Assembly (NCBI GenBank): GCA_934565795.1
Contig: CAKTIM010000034.1
Coordinates: 1 to 18,197, forward strand
Direction: 5' to 3'
DNA length: 18,197 nucleotides
Origin: an uncultured Oscillospiraceae bacterium
GTDB lineage: Bacteria > Bacillota > Clostridia > Oscillospirales > Oscillospiraceae
Positions 1-6,098 of the stretch are shown here, piece by piece. Under the pieces are notes generated by a model. That model had not been told where the DNA came from. It ran no database searches and saw only the letters and a program-made list of their open reading frames with translations. Numbering within the stretch: position 1 is the stretch's first letter; each line of letters begins with the position of its first letter. The position numbers and the translations under genes are program-made.

Positions 1-1
1 A

Positions 2-58
2 GTAGTTTACTTTACGAAAAGCAAAAATTACAAATTCGAAATTGGTGGTGGACAATGA
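2..58 (+). CDS. C-terminal tail of an unknown upstream gene (partial)
   Basis: The reading frame beginning at base 2 is open from the window edge and reads VVYFTKSKNYKFEIGGGQ before a TGA at 56-58. One of the other two plus-strand frames hits a stop at once; the remaining one runs into the next gene with an implausible Trp- and Cys-rich composition. The tail is only 18 residues, so no family can be named. It stops 24 bases before the next start, which suggests cotranscription with the coiled-coil gene that follows. Confidence 0.35.
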   Translation, partial: VVYFTKSKNYKFEIGGGQ

Positions 59-82
59 TCAGAGGAAAGTGGGTAGTTAGCA

Positions 83-1555
83 TTGGCGGCAATGCCACTT
101 GTCCTTGGTGGCCTTGCAATTGCAGGTGCCGTGTCTGTGGGAGTCAAAGCAGGTGGTGCCGCTGTCAGATATGAACAAGAACAACGGCAGCGGAGAGAAG
201 AAATCCGACGGAGTGGAGTCGCTCAAAGCATTGGCGATTTTCGCGGAACTATGCTTAACAGCATGAATGAACAGACTTCCTTGAATATTCAAGCCTCCGA
301 GCGGATGATGCTGGAATTAGAAAGCCAGAGAACAGCAATGCGCAGGGCGGCTGAACAGCAGGATACGCAAGCATTCCAGTCATACGTCTCTAATCTGAAA
401 GCCGCTCGAGCTCAAACGATGCAGGCTATTGCGAATACCCAAAACGAATTCAATGTCTCTTATCGGCAAAAAATCGCAGAAAGCATGGGACTCATTTCTC
501 AAAAAATAAATGAGCAATACTCTATGTATATTGATGAACTCCAGCAACTCCAAGCAGACATGGCTGCAAAAGATGCGAGAGCTCAGGAAATTGCCAATGC
601 CTATATTGAGGAAGCGAGGACACTTCTGGCTTCGCTATCTGATGATTTCGATGGGCAGAAGTTTTCTGGCAGGCAGTTGGCTACGCTTAATAACCAATTC
701 AACCAAGCTGTTACTCAGTTCAATAATGGGCATTATGAGAGTGCCATTGCAAGTGCCAAAGATGTGGCAATAAATACCCTCGAAGAAATCTATGAAGCTG
801 ATGCCCAGAAACAGGAATGGGAAAACTATTTTAAGCTGGCTCTTGTGCTTTCTGAAGAAGTAAAAACCTACATTGAGTCTCAGTCAGTCATTACGGAAGA
901 TGCAAAAGCATATGCCGAAGAAGCTTCCGGGAAGAAACTTGAAGATGAGATCGTTGGAATAAAGGTCTCTGAATATACCGATAGAAACGCGAAAGGTCAA
1001 ACACGCTTTGACTACCTGCTTTTTAAGGCAAATGAAGTGTATAGGGCGCTTCGTGAGCCGCAAGCACAACAGCTAACTACTGATCAGCTCAAGCAGTATG
1101 TCAGTTTCCTTAACAACGATCTTTATCCAGCAATAGCGATGTGCATTAACAAGGCTATTATCAATATGAATAATGCTTTTTCAAGACAAAATATAAGTGA
1201 GGAAATCATCGATTTCTTTGAGGAACACAATTTCACTTTTAGCGGTTACGCTTATGATGATAATTGTCACGACAAGGCGTTACATGTTGGCCTCGAAAAC
1301 CCTGCCACCGGAGAGGAACTGATCATAACACTGGCTCCCGAACTTTTGCAGAGCGGGGATATTCAAACCCACGTGGATTTAAAGCAAATAAAGGGCGACG
1401 AGGCCAACGAAGAAAGAAAAGCTTATTACCGTGAATGTGTTGAAGAAGTTGTCAGGGGAAGCAATCCCTATGCAAAAGTCAACATTAAGTGTAAGAGCGA
1501 AACAAGAAATAGGCTTTCAACCGATACGGAAACAAAGAAAAAGCTAAAGAGATAA
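83..1555 (+). CDS. Coiled-coil protein of unknown function with glycine-rich N-terminal hydrophobic segment
   Basis: I do not recognise the family. The 490-residue product starts with a short glycine/alanine/valine-rich hydrophobic stretch (about residues 5-27, a glycine-zipper-like membrane or lipid-contact segment). A long Gln/Glu/Ala-rich, probably coiled-coil region follows to about residue 190, then a mixed helical part, a globular C-terminal part (about 390-470) and a very basic tail ending KKKLKR. The start is uncertain: the frame opens with TTG at 83 behind GAGGAAAG (62-69), and an in-frame ATG lies at 92. The stop overlaps the ribosome site of a 35-codon membrane ORF, so the two are translationally coupled. 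The gene is AT-rich compared with the right half of the window. A scaffold or membrane-associated role is inference only. Confidence 0.75.
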   Translation: MAAMPLVLGGLAIAGAVSVGVKAGGAAVRYEQEQRQRREEIRRSGVAQSIGDFRGTMLNSMNEQTSLNIQASERMMLELESQRTAMRRAAEQQDTQAFQSYVSNLKAARAQTMQAIANTQNEFNVSYRQKIAESMGLISQKINEQYSMYIDELQQLQADMAAKDARAQEIANAYIEEARTLLASLSDDFDGQKFSGRQLATLNNQFNQAVTQFNNGHYESAIASAKDVAINTLEEIYEADAQKQEWENYFKLALVLSEEVKTYIESQSVITEDAKAYAEEASGKKLEDEIVGIKVSEYTDRNAKGQTRFDYLLFKANEVYRALREPQAQQLTTDQLKQYVSFLNNDLYPAIAMCINKAIINMNNAFSRQNISEEIIDFFEEHNFTFSGYAYDDNCHDKALHVGLENPATGEELIITLAPELLQSGDIQTHVDLKQIKGDEANEERKAYYRECVEEVVRGSNPYAKVNIKCKSETRNRLSTDTETKKKLKR

Positions 1556-1565
1556 GGAGCTAAAG

Positions 1566-1673
1566 ATGTCCAAAGGTCATAAAAGAATAGTGTTGATACT
1601 TATAGGGGTTCTTTTAACCGCTGGTTCCCTTATTTGGATGACTTATATTATGGTCCCGGAATTATTGCCATAG
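1566..1673 (+). CDS. 35-residue single-pass membrane microprotein
   Basis: An ATG at 1566 is preceded by AAGGAG at 1554-1559, which overlaps the stop codon of the coiled-coil gene and sits 6 bases from the start. The product begins MSKGHKRIV and continues as one hydrophobic helix rich in Ile, Leu and Val (about residues 8-29), ending MVPELLP. The positive N-terminal residues predict a cytoplasmic N-terminus. The tight coupling to the upstream coiled-coil gene suggests the products work together, for instance as membrane anchor and soluble partner, but no family is recognised and the function is unknown. Confidence 0.6.
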   Translation: MSKGHKRIVLILIGVLLTAGSLIWMTYIMVPELLP

Positions 1674-1861
1674 ATGCCTGTACAGCGTTCAGTGGAAAGG
1701 TAAATTGTCTTGTGATGGAGGATTAACGGCGTGGCGTAGTACGGGATTGAACTTTGCATATCCGTTTATAACCACGCTTTAGACAGGCACAATATAAAGA
1801 GTGATTGTAAGCAGAGTATTGAAGTTTTTTCTGGATTCCTTACGGGACGACCTGAAACCCA

Positions 1862-1890
1862 TTGAAATTCTGAGATTCTACTGTTATAAT
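1862..1890 (+). promoter_or_regulatory. Sigma-A promoter with extended -10
   Basis: TTGAAA at 1862-1867 and TATAAT at 1885-1890 are separated by 17 bases, and TG precedes the -10 with one base between (extended -10). Transcription would start near 1897 and run into the 48-codon candidate ORF at 1922 and the first tRNA-binding-domain gene. Confidence 0.65.
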
Positions 1891-1921
1891 ATTAACTACA
1901 ATCTTTCGGAGGTGCGAAAGG

Positions 1922-2068
1922 TTGGAGTTGCACCACATACACCACTTGGAGCACCACTATGGTGTATGCTTTCAGCAGGGAAATGTACAGAGTTATCACA
2001 CACGGGAAAATGTGACCTGTAAGCAAAGCACAGTATTAACAGGGATTCTACACAGCTATTCCATGTGA
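1922..2068 (+). CDS. Candidate 48-residue His-rich small ORF
   Basis: A TTG at 1922 lies 9 bases after GGAGG (1908-1912) and about 25 bases after the predicted transcription start of the promoter at 1862-1890. The frame runs to a TGA at 2066-2068 and would give a 48-residue peptide with five His in its first dozen residues (MELHHIHHLEHH). An inverted repeat (1936-1943 with 1961-1968) lies inside it. No homologue comes to mind. A second frame here (1801-2022) is also open, so the ribosome site could serve a different start or be a leftover of a decayed gene. Confidence 0.25.
   Translation: MELHHIHHLEHHYGVCFQQGNVQSYHTRENVTCKQSTVLTGILHSYSM
1936..1968 (+). repeat. 8-bp inverted repeat (leader hairpin candidate)
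   Basis: CATACACC at 1936-1943 is the exact reverse complement of GGTGTATG at 1961-1968, with a 17-base loop. It lies in the transcript leader downstream of the 1862-1890 promoter. No T-run follows, so it is not a classical terminator. Confidence 0.35.
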
Positions 2069-2085
2069 GGGATCTTATCCCCACA

Positions 2086-2553
2086 ATGAAGCCGTTGGAC
2101 TCTGATAAGAAGGTTTCCAAGGAAGTTTCGGCTCCTGCGGAGGCTGCTCAGGTAGCTCCTGAAATCCCCGAAAAAATTGATTTTTCCAATGTGGAGATCG
2201 AGCCGCTGTTCAAGGATTTCGTGGATTTTGACACCTTCGCCAAGTCCGATTATCGGGCTGTGAAGGTCAAGGAATGCGAAGCTGTTAAGAAGTCCAAAAA
2301 GCTCTTAAAGTTCGTTTTGGACGACGGAACTGGCGTAGATAGGGTCATTTTGAGTGGTATTCACGAATATTATGAGCCGGAAGAGCTGGTCGGTAAGACC
2401 TGCATTGCAATCACCAATCTGCCTCCGAGAGCGATGATGGGTATCGACTCCTGCGGTATGTTGATCTCCGCTGTGCATCACGAAAACGGCGAAGAAAAGT
2501 TGCATTTGCTGATGGTCGATCCTCACATTCCGGCAGGCGCAAAGCTCTATTGA
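2086..2553 (+). CDS. Stand-alone tRNA-binding domain protein, MetRS C-terminus type (copy 1)
   Basis: The product (155 residues from the ATG at 2086; an in-frame GTG lies at 2065) has a charged, Ala/Pro-rich leader of about 35 residues. An EMAP/Arc1-type OB-fold tRNA-binding domain follows, with FDTFAKSDYRAVKVKECEAV, KLLKFVLDDGTG, VILSGI, YYEPEELVGK, NLPPRAMMGIDSCGM and the end IPAGAKLY. From memory this closely matches the C-terminal domain of clostridial methionyl-tRNA synthetases, but the catalytic part is absent. No good ribosome site precedes the ATG (the nearest purine run, GAGGG, is about 14 bases away). A paralogue with very similar sequence lies at 3416-3895. It could be a working tRNA-binding or chaperone-like protein, or the 3' fragment of a larger gene. 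Confidence 0.7.
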   Translation: MKPLDSDKKVSKEVSAPAEAAQVAPEIPEKIDFSNVEIEPLFKDFVDFDTFAKSDYRAVKVKECEAVKKSKKLLKFVLDDGTGVDRVILSGIHEYYEPEELVGKTCIAITNLPPRAMMGIDSCGMLISAVHHENGEEKLHLLMVDPHIPAGAKLY

Positions 2554-2710
2554 TTGCCCAAAGTGTTGGTGCTTACGCTGATTTGCTCCGACTTTATCCT
2601 AAAAATGTGACCCAGAATTATGCAATTACGGACAAACACCGATGCCCAATGGCGCATATGTTATTTTAGTATCTGCTTTATGTGTTAGAGACAAGGAGTT
2701 GTTAATTTAC

Positions 2711-3211
2711 GTGGAAAACATTTATAAGGATGTTCAAGTCAGGCCAGTTTGTAAGGATGATGCAAAATTTCTGTGTTTGTTGATGAATTGTCCTCCCGTG
2801 TTACAGAGATTAAACGAAGTTCCAACAGAGCAGCAAGACTGGACAGACGCGATCAACTTATGGTCTCATGACGATGATGAGGAGGATTACATCGTCTTTG
2901 ATGGAGATACCCCCATAGGCTGGCTTGGGGTAAATGGGCTTCTTGGCGAGGAGAAAGCAGCATACTTAAAAATGGCAGTACTTCTTCCGGATTATCAGGG
3001 ACACGGATTTGGTTCTTTTGCAATTTGTGAGTTGATGTGCCGCTTGAGGCACAGAGGATTTGAAAAAATCGTCCTGTATACGGATAGCGACAATTATAAA
3101 GCACAAGGATGCTACCAAAAGTGTGGTTTCCAGATTGTAGAATCGTTAGTGGAAACAATGTCGAATGGAATGGCGGTTTCAAGATTCAAAATGGAAGCTT
3201 GTTTGTTGTAA
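2711..3211 (+). CDS. GNAT-family N-acetyltransferase
   Basis: The 166-residue protein has the GNAT order. Its N-terminus (DVQVRPVCKDDAKFL) is the usual first strand and helix. A central acidic segment leads to the IGWLGV strand, and motif A reads LPDYQGHGFG, the acetyl-CoA pyrophosphate-binding loop (Q-x-x-G-x-G). The motif B region contains CYQKCGF. The GTG at 2711 is chosen because the GNAT fold begins just after it and AAGGAG (2693-2698) lies 12 bases upstream; the in-frame TTG at 2699 directly abuts that site. The substrate cannot be told. The gene sits between the two tRNA-binding-domain copies, on the same strand, in an AT-rich stretch. Confidence 0.75.
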   Translation: MENIYKDVQVRPVCKDDAKFLCLLMNCPPVLQRLNEVPTEQQDWTDAINLWSHDDDEEDYIVFDGDTPIGWLGVNGLLGEEKAAYLKMAVLLPDYQGHGFGSFAICELMCRLRHRGFEKIVLYTDSDNYKAQGCYQKCGFQIVESLVETMSNGMAVSRFKMEACLL

Positions 3212-3415
3212 TTGTGTGCTGTACTGTTAAAGAAAGTGGTTTCAGTATAGTGCACGGTTCGTTTTCAAAAATGATGTCGTTCTTACGCCAATAGATTTTC
3301 CGCTATCTGAATTAGGCGTAACTGAGCTTACTCCAGCTTCAAACGAGTAGATGCCAGTCGGGACTTATAGACGCTAAGCGGAGCTTATCTAAGGCTGGTC
3401 ACGAAAATCCCCACG

Positions 3416-3895
3416 ATGAAACCTAATGATGCTCCCAAGGCAGAGAAAAAGCCCGAGGAAGTCGGCATCATCGGCGGTGCTGAGGGCGCAGTCGAGATCG
3501 AGATCAAGGAAGAGCCGATTGACTTCTCCAAAGTGCAGATCGAGCCGCTGTTCACGGAGTTTGTTGATTTTGACACCTTCTCCAAGAGCGATTTCCGTGC
3601 CGTAAAGGTCAAGGAATGCGAAGCTGTGAAGAAGTCCAAAAAACTGCTGAAGTTCGTTCTGGACGACGGCACCGGCACAGACCGGGTCATTTTGAGCGGC
3701 ATCCATGCTTATTATGAGCCGGAAGAGCTGGTTGGCAAAACCCTGCTGGCAATTACCAACCTGCCGCCCAGGCCCATGATGGGCATTGAGTCCTGCGGCA
3801 TGCTGATCTCCGCCGTGCATCACGAGGGCGAGGAAGAAAAGCTCCACCTGCTGATGCTGGATAACCACATTCCCGCTGGTGCGAAGATGTACTGA
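3416..3895 (+). CDS. Stand-alone tRNA-binding domain protein, MetRS C-terminus type (copy 2)
   Basis: The 159-residue product is a close paralogue of the protein at 2086-2553. It has the same MKP start, a Lys/Glu/Pro-rich leader (about residues 1-40), then the OB-fold tRNA-binding domain with FDTFSKSDFRAVKVKECEAV, VILSGI, YYEPEELVGK, NLPPRPMMGIESCGM and the end IPAGAKMY. Many codons are identical between the copies, but this one uses more G/C at third positions. Again no convincing ribosome site is seen, and the bases just before the ATG (ATCCCCAC) match those of copy 1, so the homology runs past the start codon. A strong bidirectional terminator follows. It may be a functional tRNA-binding protein or the detached 3' end of a metG-like gene. 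Confidence 0.7.
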   Translation: MKPNDAPKAEKKPEEVGIIGGAEGAVEIEIKEEPIDFSKVQIEPLFTEFVDFDTFSKSDFRAVKVKECEAVKKSKKLLKFVLDDGTGTDRVILSGIHAYYEPEELVGKTLLAITNLPPRPMMGIESCGMLISAVHHEGEEEKLHLLMLDNHIPAGAKMY

Positions 3896-3935
3896 TACAA
3901 CACAGGCCCCAGCATCTACAGCTTAAAAAGAACGC

Positions 3936-3966
3936 AAAGCCCGGCTTCGTGAAGGAGCCGGGCTTT
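3936..3966. terminator. Bidirectional intrinsic terminator
   Basis: A perfect 11-bp stem (AAAGCCCGGCT at 3936-3946 with its complement at 3956-3966) encloses a 9-base loop. It lies between the convergent tRNA-binding-domain gene and the XRE gene. On the minus strand the stem is followed by a T-rich run (the AAAAAG at 3925-3930 read in reverse). Confidence 0.8.
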
Positions 3967-4024
3967 GGTGTGTTATTTATAATGCAGACAGCACACGCAG
4001 CGTACAAAAGGAGTCTGATCGACC

Positions 4025-4243
4025 TCAAAGAACCTGATCTTCGTCCGATGGGTAATACTGCATGATATTTTCAACGCGGCATTTCAGAATGCGGCACAGA
4101 TCATTGATCGTTGTCGTATTAAGCGGTTTATTACTTCTCAATCTGTCTATCGTTGAGCTGGAAATATGGTGATTCTTAATAAGCGTATAGGTAGACTCCT
4201 TCGATTCACTGAGCGTTTTCCAGAACGCATCATAGCATATCAT
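4025..4243 (-). CDS. XRE/Cro-CI family helix-turn-helix regulator
   Basis: The 72-residue protein is a single helix-turn-helix domain of the small Cro/C1 type. FWKTLSESKESTYTLI forms the first helices, ISSSTIDRLRSNKPLNTTTI gives the turn, recognition helix and following helix, and LCRILKCRVENIMQYYP closes the domain. The ATG at 4243 is fixed by GGAGGG (4249-4254) 5 bases upstream; an earlier ATG is out of frame. The gene is divergent from the lipoprotein gene at 4467. The intergenic region carries symmetric repeats over both the predicted plus-strand promoter and this gene's own ribosome site, which points to control of the lipoprotein and/or itself. Such proteins bind DNA as dimers; the ligand is unknown. 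Confidence 0.85.
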   Translation of the reverse strand: MICYDAFWKTLSESKESTYTLIKNHHISSSTIDRLRSNKPLNTTTINDLCRILKCRVENIMQYYPSDEDQVL

Positions 4244-4280
4244 ACATACCCTCCGTATTTTTTCTTATCTTAGGGTATGT
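4244..4280 (-). promoter_or_regulatory. 9-bp inverted repeat covering the XRE ribosome site
   Basis: ACATACCCT (4244-4252) and AGGGTATGT (4272-4280) are perfect reverse complements with a 19-base spacer. Read on the minus strand, the second arm contains part of the GGAGGG ribosome site and abuts the start codon. A hairpin in the mRNA would therefore sequester the ribosome site; as DNA it could equally be an operator. Confidence 0.5.
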
Positions 4281-4288
4281 TTTTCTTC

Positions 4289-4317
4289 TTGACTATAGTC
4301 GTTAAATAGACTATACT
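4289..4317 (+). promoter_or_regulatory. Sigma-A promoter for the lipoprotein gene
   Basis: TTGACT at 4289-4294 and TATACT at 4312-4317 are separated by exactly 17 bases. The implied transcript has a leader of about 140 bases before the lipoprotein start at 4467. Confidence 0.75.
4291..4315. promoter_or_regulatory. Putative operator: three GACTATA/TATAGTC half-sites inside the promoter
   Basis: GACTATAGTC at 4291-4300 is a perfect 10-bp palindrome, and TATAGTC (4294-4300) pairs with GACTATA (4309-4315) across 8 bases. The half-sites overlap the -35 and -10 elements, as expected for repression. The adjacent XRE regulator is the natural candidate to bind here. Confidence 0.5.
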
Positions 4318-4416
4318 ATTTCCAGAGTAAAAGGGAATCCACCCATTCGGGAAGCGTCTGTTTACCCATTTGGATCGCAGAGCAGGCGCTGCTGAAGAAG
4401 CGAAAAAGGCCAACAC

Positions 4417-4470
4417 ATGAGAGCAATCGCGCAATCTAAAAAATTAAATAAAGAGAGAGGTCAACTATGA
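4417..4470 (+). CDS. 17-codon upstream ORF overlapping the lipoprotein start
   Basis: An ATG at 4417 follows AAAAAGG (4403-4409) by 7 bases and encodes MRAIAQSKKLNKERGQL. Its TGA (4468-4470) overlaps the ATG of the lipoprotein gene as ATGA. This suggests a leader peptide or translational coupling in the long leader. The ribosome site is only moderate and the peptide has no recognisable features. Confidence 0.35.
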   Translation: MRAIAQSKKLNKERGQL

Positions 4471-6005
4471 AGAAGCTGAAAATGGCAATCCTAACCCTCT
4501 GCTGTGTGTTTCTGCTTTGCGGCTGCGGGAGCGTAAACAATCTGATGGAAAGCATCCAGGCCAACAATTCTGATGAAGCCAAACGCATATACAGCGAAGA
4601 AATCGCCAGTGACACCAACAAAATAAAGGAAATGGAGGCAGCCATTCAGAAATATCTCAATCAGCAGTACACATTGCTGAATGAGGGCAAGATTTTGCCG
4701 GATGATATCTGGGCTACTGTAAATACTGTGCATGCTCTCCCCTTTGCATACAATAGCGACACGGAGTATCTGCTCTCCCATGTGTTGTCCCTTGCCGACT
4801 CCAAGGAGCGCTACACTGAGGCATTGCAGGCACTCAATGACCAGGATTTCCACCGCGCGTATCAGCTTCTTGAAGCGGTAATTCCAGAGGACTCCAACTA
4901 TGAAATTGCCGCGACCAGGCGGGCGGAAGTCCTGAACAGCAGTATGGAAGCTGTATCGCAGCTTGTAGAGCAGAACATATCTGAGAACAAATTCCAGGAT
5001 GCCCTTGGCCTGGTCGATGATGAAATTTCCCAGTGGGGCAGCAACAGCTTCTTGGATAATCTTCGGAAAACACTGTTGGAGAAATGGGAAGTCAGCTGTA
5101 TTGCAGAGGCATCAGAATTATGCCAGGAAGGTCAGTATAGCGAGGCAATTGGCAAGCTGCGGGACTACTATTGGGCATCTGGTAACGATAATCCCTCCAA
5201 AGCATATCTGAATACTGCGCAGGAAATTGTGAACAAGTGGGAAGCCAGCTATATTGCAGAAGCATCAGAATTATGCCAGGAAGGTCACTATAGTGAGGCA
5301 ATTGATAAGCTGCAGGACTACTGCTTGGAATCCGGTAACGATGATCCCTCCGAAGCATATCTGAATACTGCTCAGGAAATTGTGAACAAGTGGGAGCTTG
5401 CCGTAAAAGCAGAGGCGGCAGAGGCGTTCGGCGCAGATAAGGACTATGGAGCAGCCATTCAGGTGCTTCAGCGCAGTGGACTGGACACCGACGCCATCAC
5501 CGATGAAATTGAACGTTATAACCTATATACCCCTGTTTCCCTTACGGACATGGAACCGATTGAACGGGGATGGAACCTGGCAATTGGTGGAGATTGGTTT
5601 GATGGCAGAGATGTTAACGGCAATAAATACCCTATGGAAAATGTTCTCTACTCAGCAGGTAATCACGTGTCGAATTACTCTGCAAATACTTCATTTGTCA
5701 CATACTATCTTGGCGCTGAATACACTACCTTCCGTGCGAAGCTGTTCCGTCCCTATTGTTCTCTGTCCACCTCTGAGGAATACTGTCTATGCGAACCCAG
5801 CGTTAAGATATATGGCGACGGCGCTCTGCTTTACACATCGCCCCGTATTTCACTGGATACCTACGAGGACTTCGATATTCAGATTGATGTTACCGGCGTT
5901 CGCAAGCTGAAAATTGAAATCATGGGTGCCTACAAGCTACAATTCGACTTCACCGAATCAATTTATCCCCTGGTATGCGTGACGAATGCGGTGATTCAAC
6001 GATAA
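4467..6005 (+). CDS. Lipoprotein with tandem helical repeats and NPCBM-like C-terminal domain
   Basis: The 512-residue protein begins with a lipoprotein signal peptide (basic MKKLK, hydrophobic core, lipobox LCGC with lipidated Cys20), so it is exported and membrane-anchored. Helical, TPR-like segments follow. Two near-identical 51-residue repeats start at about residues 206 and 257, each with KWE, IAEASELCQEG, YSEAI, SGND and AYLNTAQEIVN, and a degenerate third begins near 308. The C-terminal part (about 370-512) looks like an NPCBM-type beta-sandwich: TTFRAKLFRP, VKIYGDGALLYTSP, FDIQIDVTGVRKLKIEIMG. Such modules bind carbohydrate or cell-wall material. The ribosome site AGAGAGG is 6 bases upstream. 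The likely role is cell-surface or glycan binding, possibly under the divergent XRE regulator. Confidence 0.8.
   Translation: MKKLKMAILTLCCVFLLCGCGSVNNLMESIQANNSDEAKRIYSEEIASDTNKIKEMEAAIQKYLNQQYTLLNEGKILPDDIWATVNTVHALPFAYNSDTEYLLSHVLSLADSKERYTEALQALNDQDFHRAYQLLEAVIPEDSNYEIAATRRAEVLNSSMEAVSQLVEQNISENKFQDALGLVDDEISQWGSNSFLDNLRKTLLEKWEVSCIAEASELCQEGQYSEAIGKLRDYYWASGNDNPSKAYLNTAQEIVNKWEASYIAEASELCQEGHYSEAIDKLQDYCLESGNDDPSEAYLNTAQEIVNKWELAVKAEAAEAFGADKDYGAAIQVLQRSGLDTDAITDEIERYNLYTPVSLTDMEPIERGWNLAIGGDWFDGRDVNGNKYPMENVLYSAGNHVSNYSANTSFVTYYLGAEYTTFRAKLFRPYCSLSTSEEYCLCEPSVKIYGDGALLYTSPRISLDTYEDFDIQIDVTGVRKLKIEIMGAYKLQFDFTESIYPLVCVTNAVIQR
5082..5387 (+). repeat. Tandem 153-bp coding repeat (two units)
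   Basis: Unit 1 (5082-5234) and unit 2 (5235-5387) each encode 51 residues and are nearly identical over most of their length, with long matching runs at DNA level. A diverged third unit begins at 5388 (AAGTGGGAG). The high DNA identity points to recent duplication and possible copy-number variation. Confidence 0.85.
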
Positions 6006-6034
6006 ACAAGCACCGGCCCAATCCGCGCAAAAGG

Positions 6035-6082
6035 GAGCGGCTGCCTATAATGTTTTTTCCAACTCATTATAGGCAGCCGCTC
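6035..6082. terminator. Long perfect hairpin between convergent genes
   Basis: The 18 bases at 6035-6052 are the exact reverse complement of 6065-6082, with a 12-base loop that includes six T. The hairpin lies between the convergent lipoprotein and gntR-like genes. T-runs outside the stem are weak (CCCTTTT on the minus strand), so it is probably a bidirectional terminator of non-classical form. Confidence 0.6.
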
Positions 6083-6098
6083 TTCAAAACTTCCCTCG

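Noticed and set aside
3389..3868. 159-codon minus-strand frame opposite the second tRNA-binding gene
   Set aside because: It mirrors the plus-strand gene codon by codon, and a similar mirror exists over copy 1; shadow of duplicated coding DNA.
5989..6002. 14-base match (AATGCGGTGATTCA) between the lipoprotein gene end and the azlC leader at about 10945-10958
   Set aside because: One such match is expected by chance in a window of this size, and one copy is inside coding sequence.
6035..6082. 18-bp perfect inverted repeat considered as a miniature transposon or attachment site
   Set aside because: It lies exactly between convergent genes, has no flanking target duplication and no second copy in the window; a terminator is simpler.
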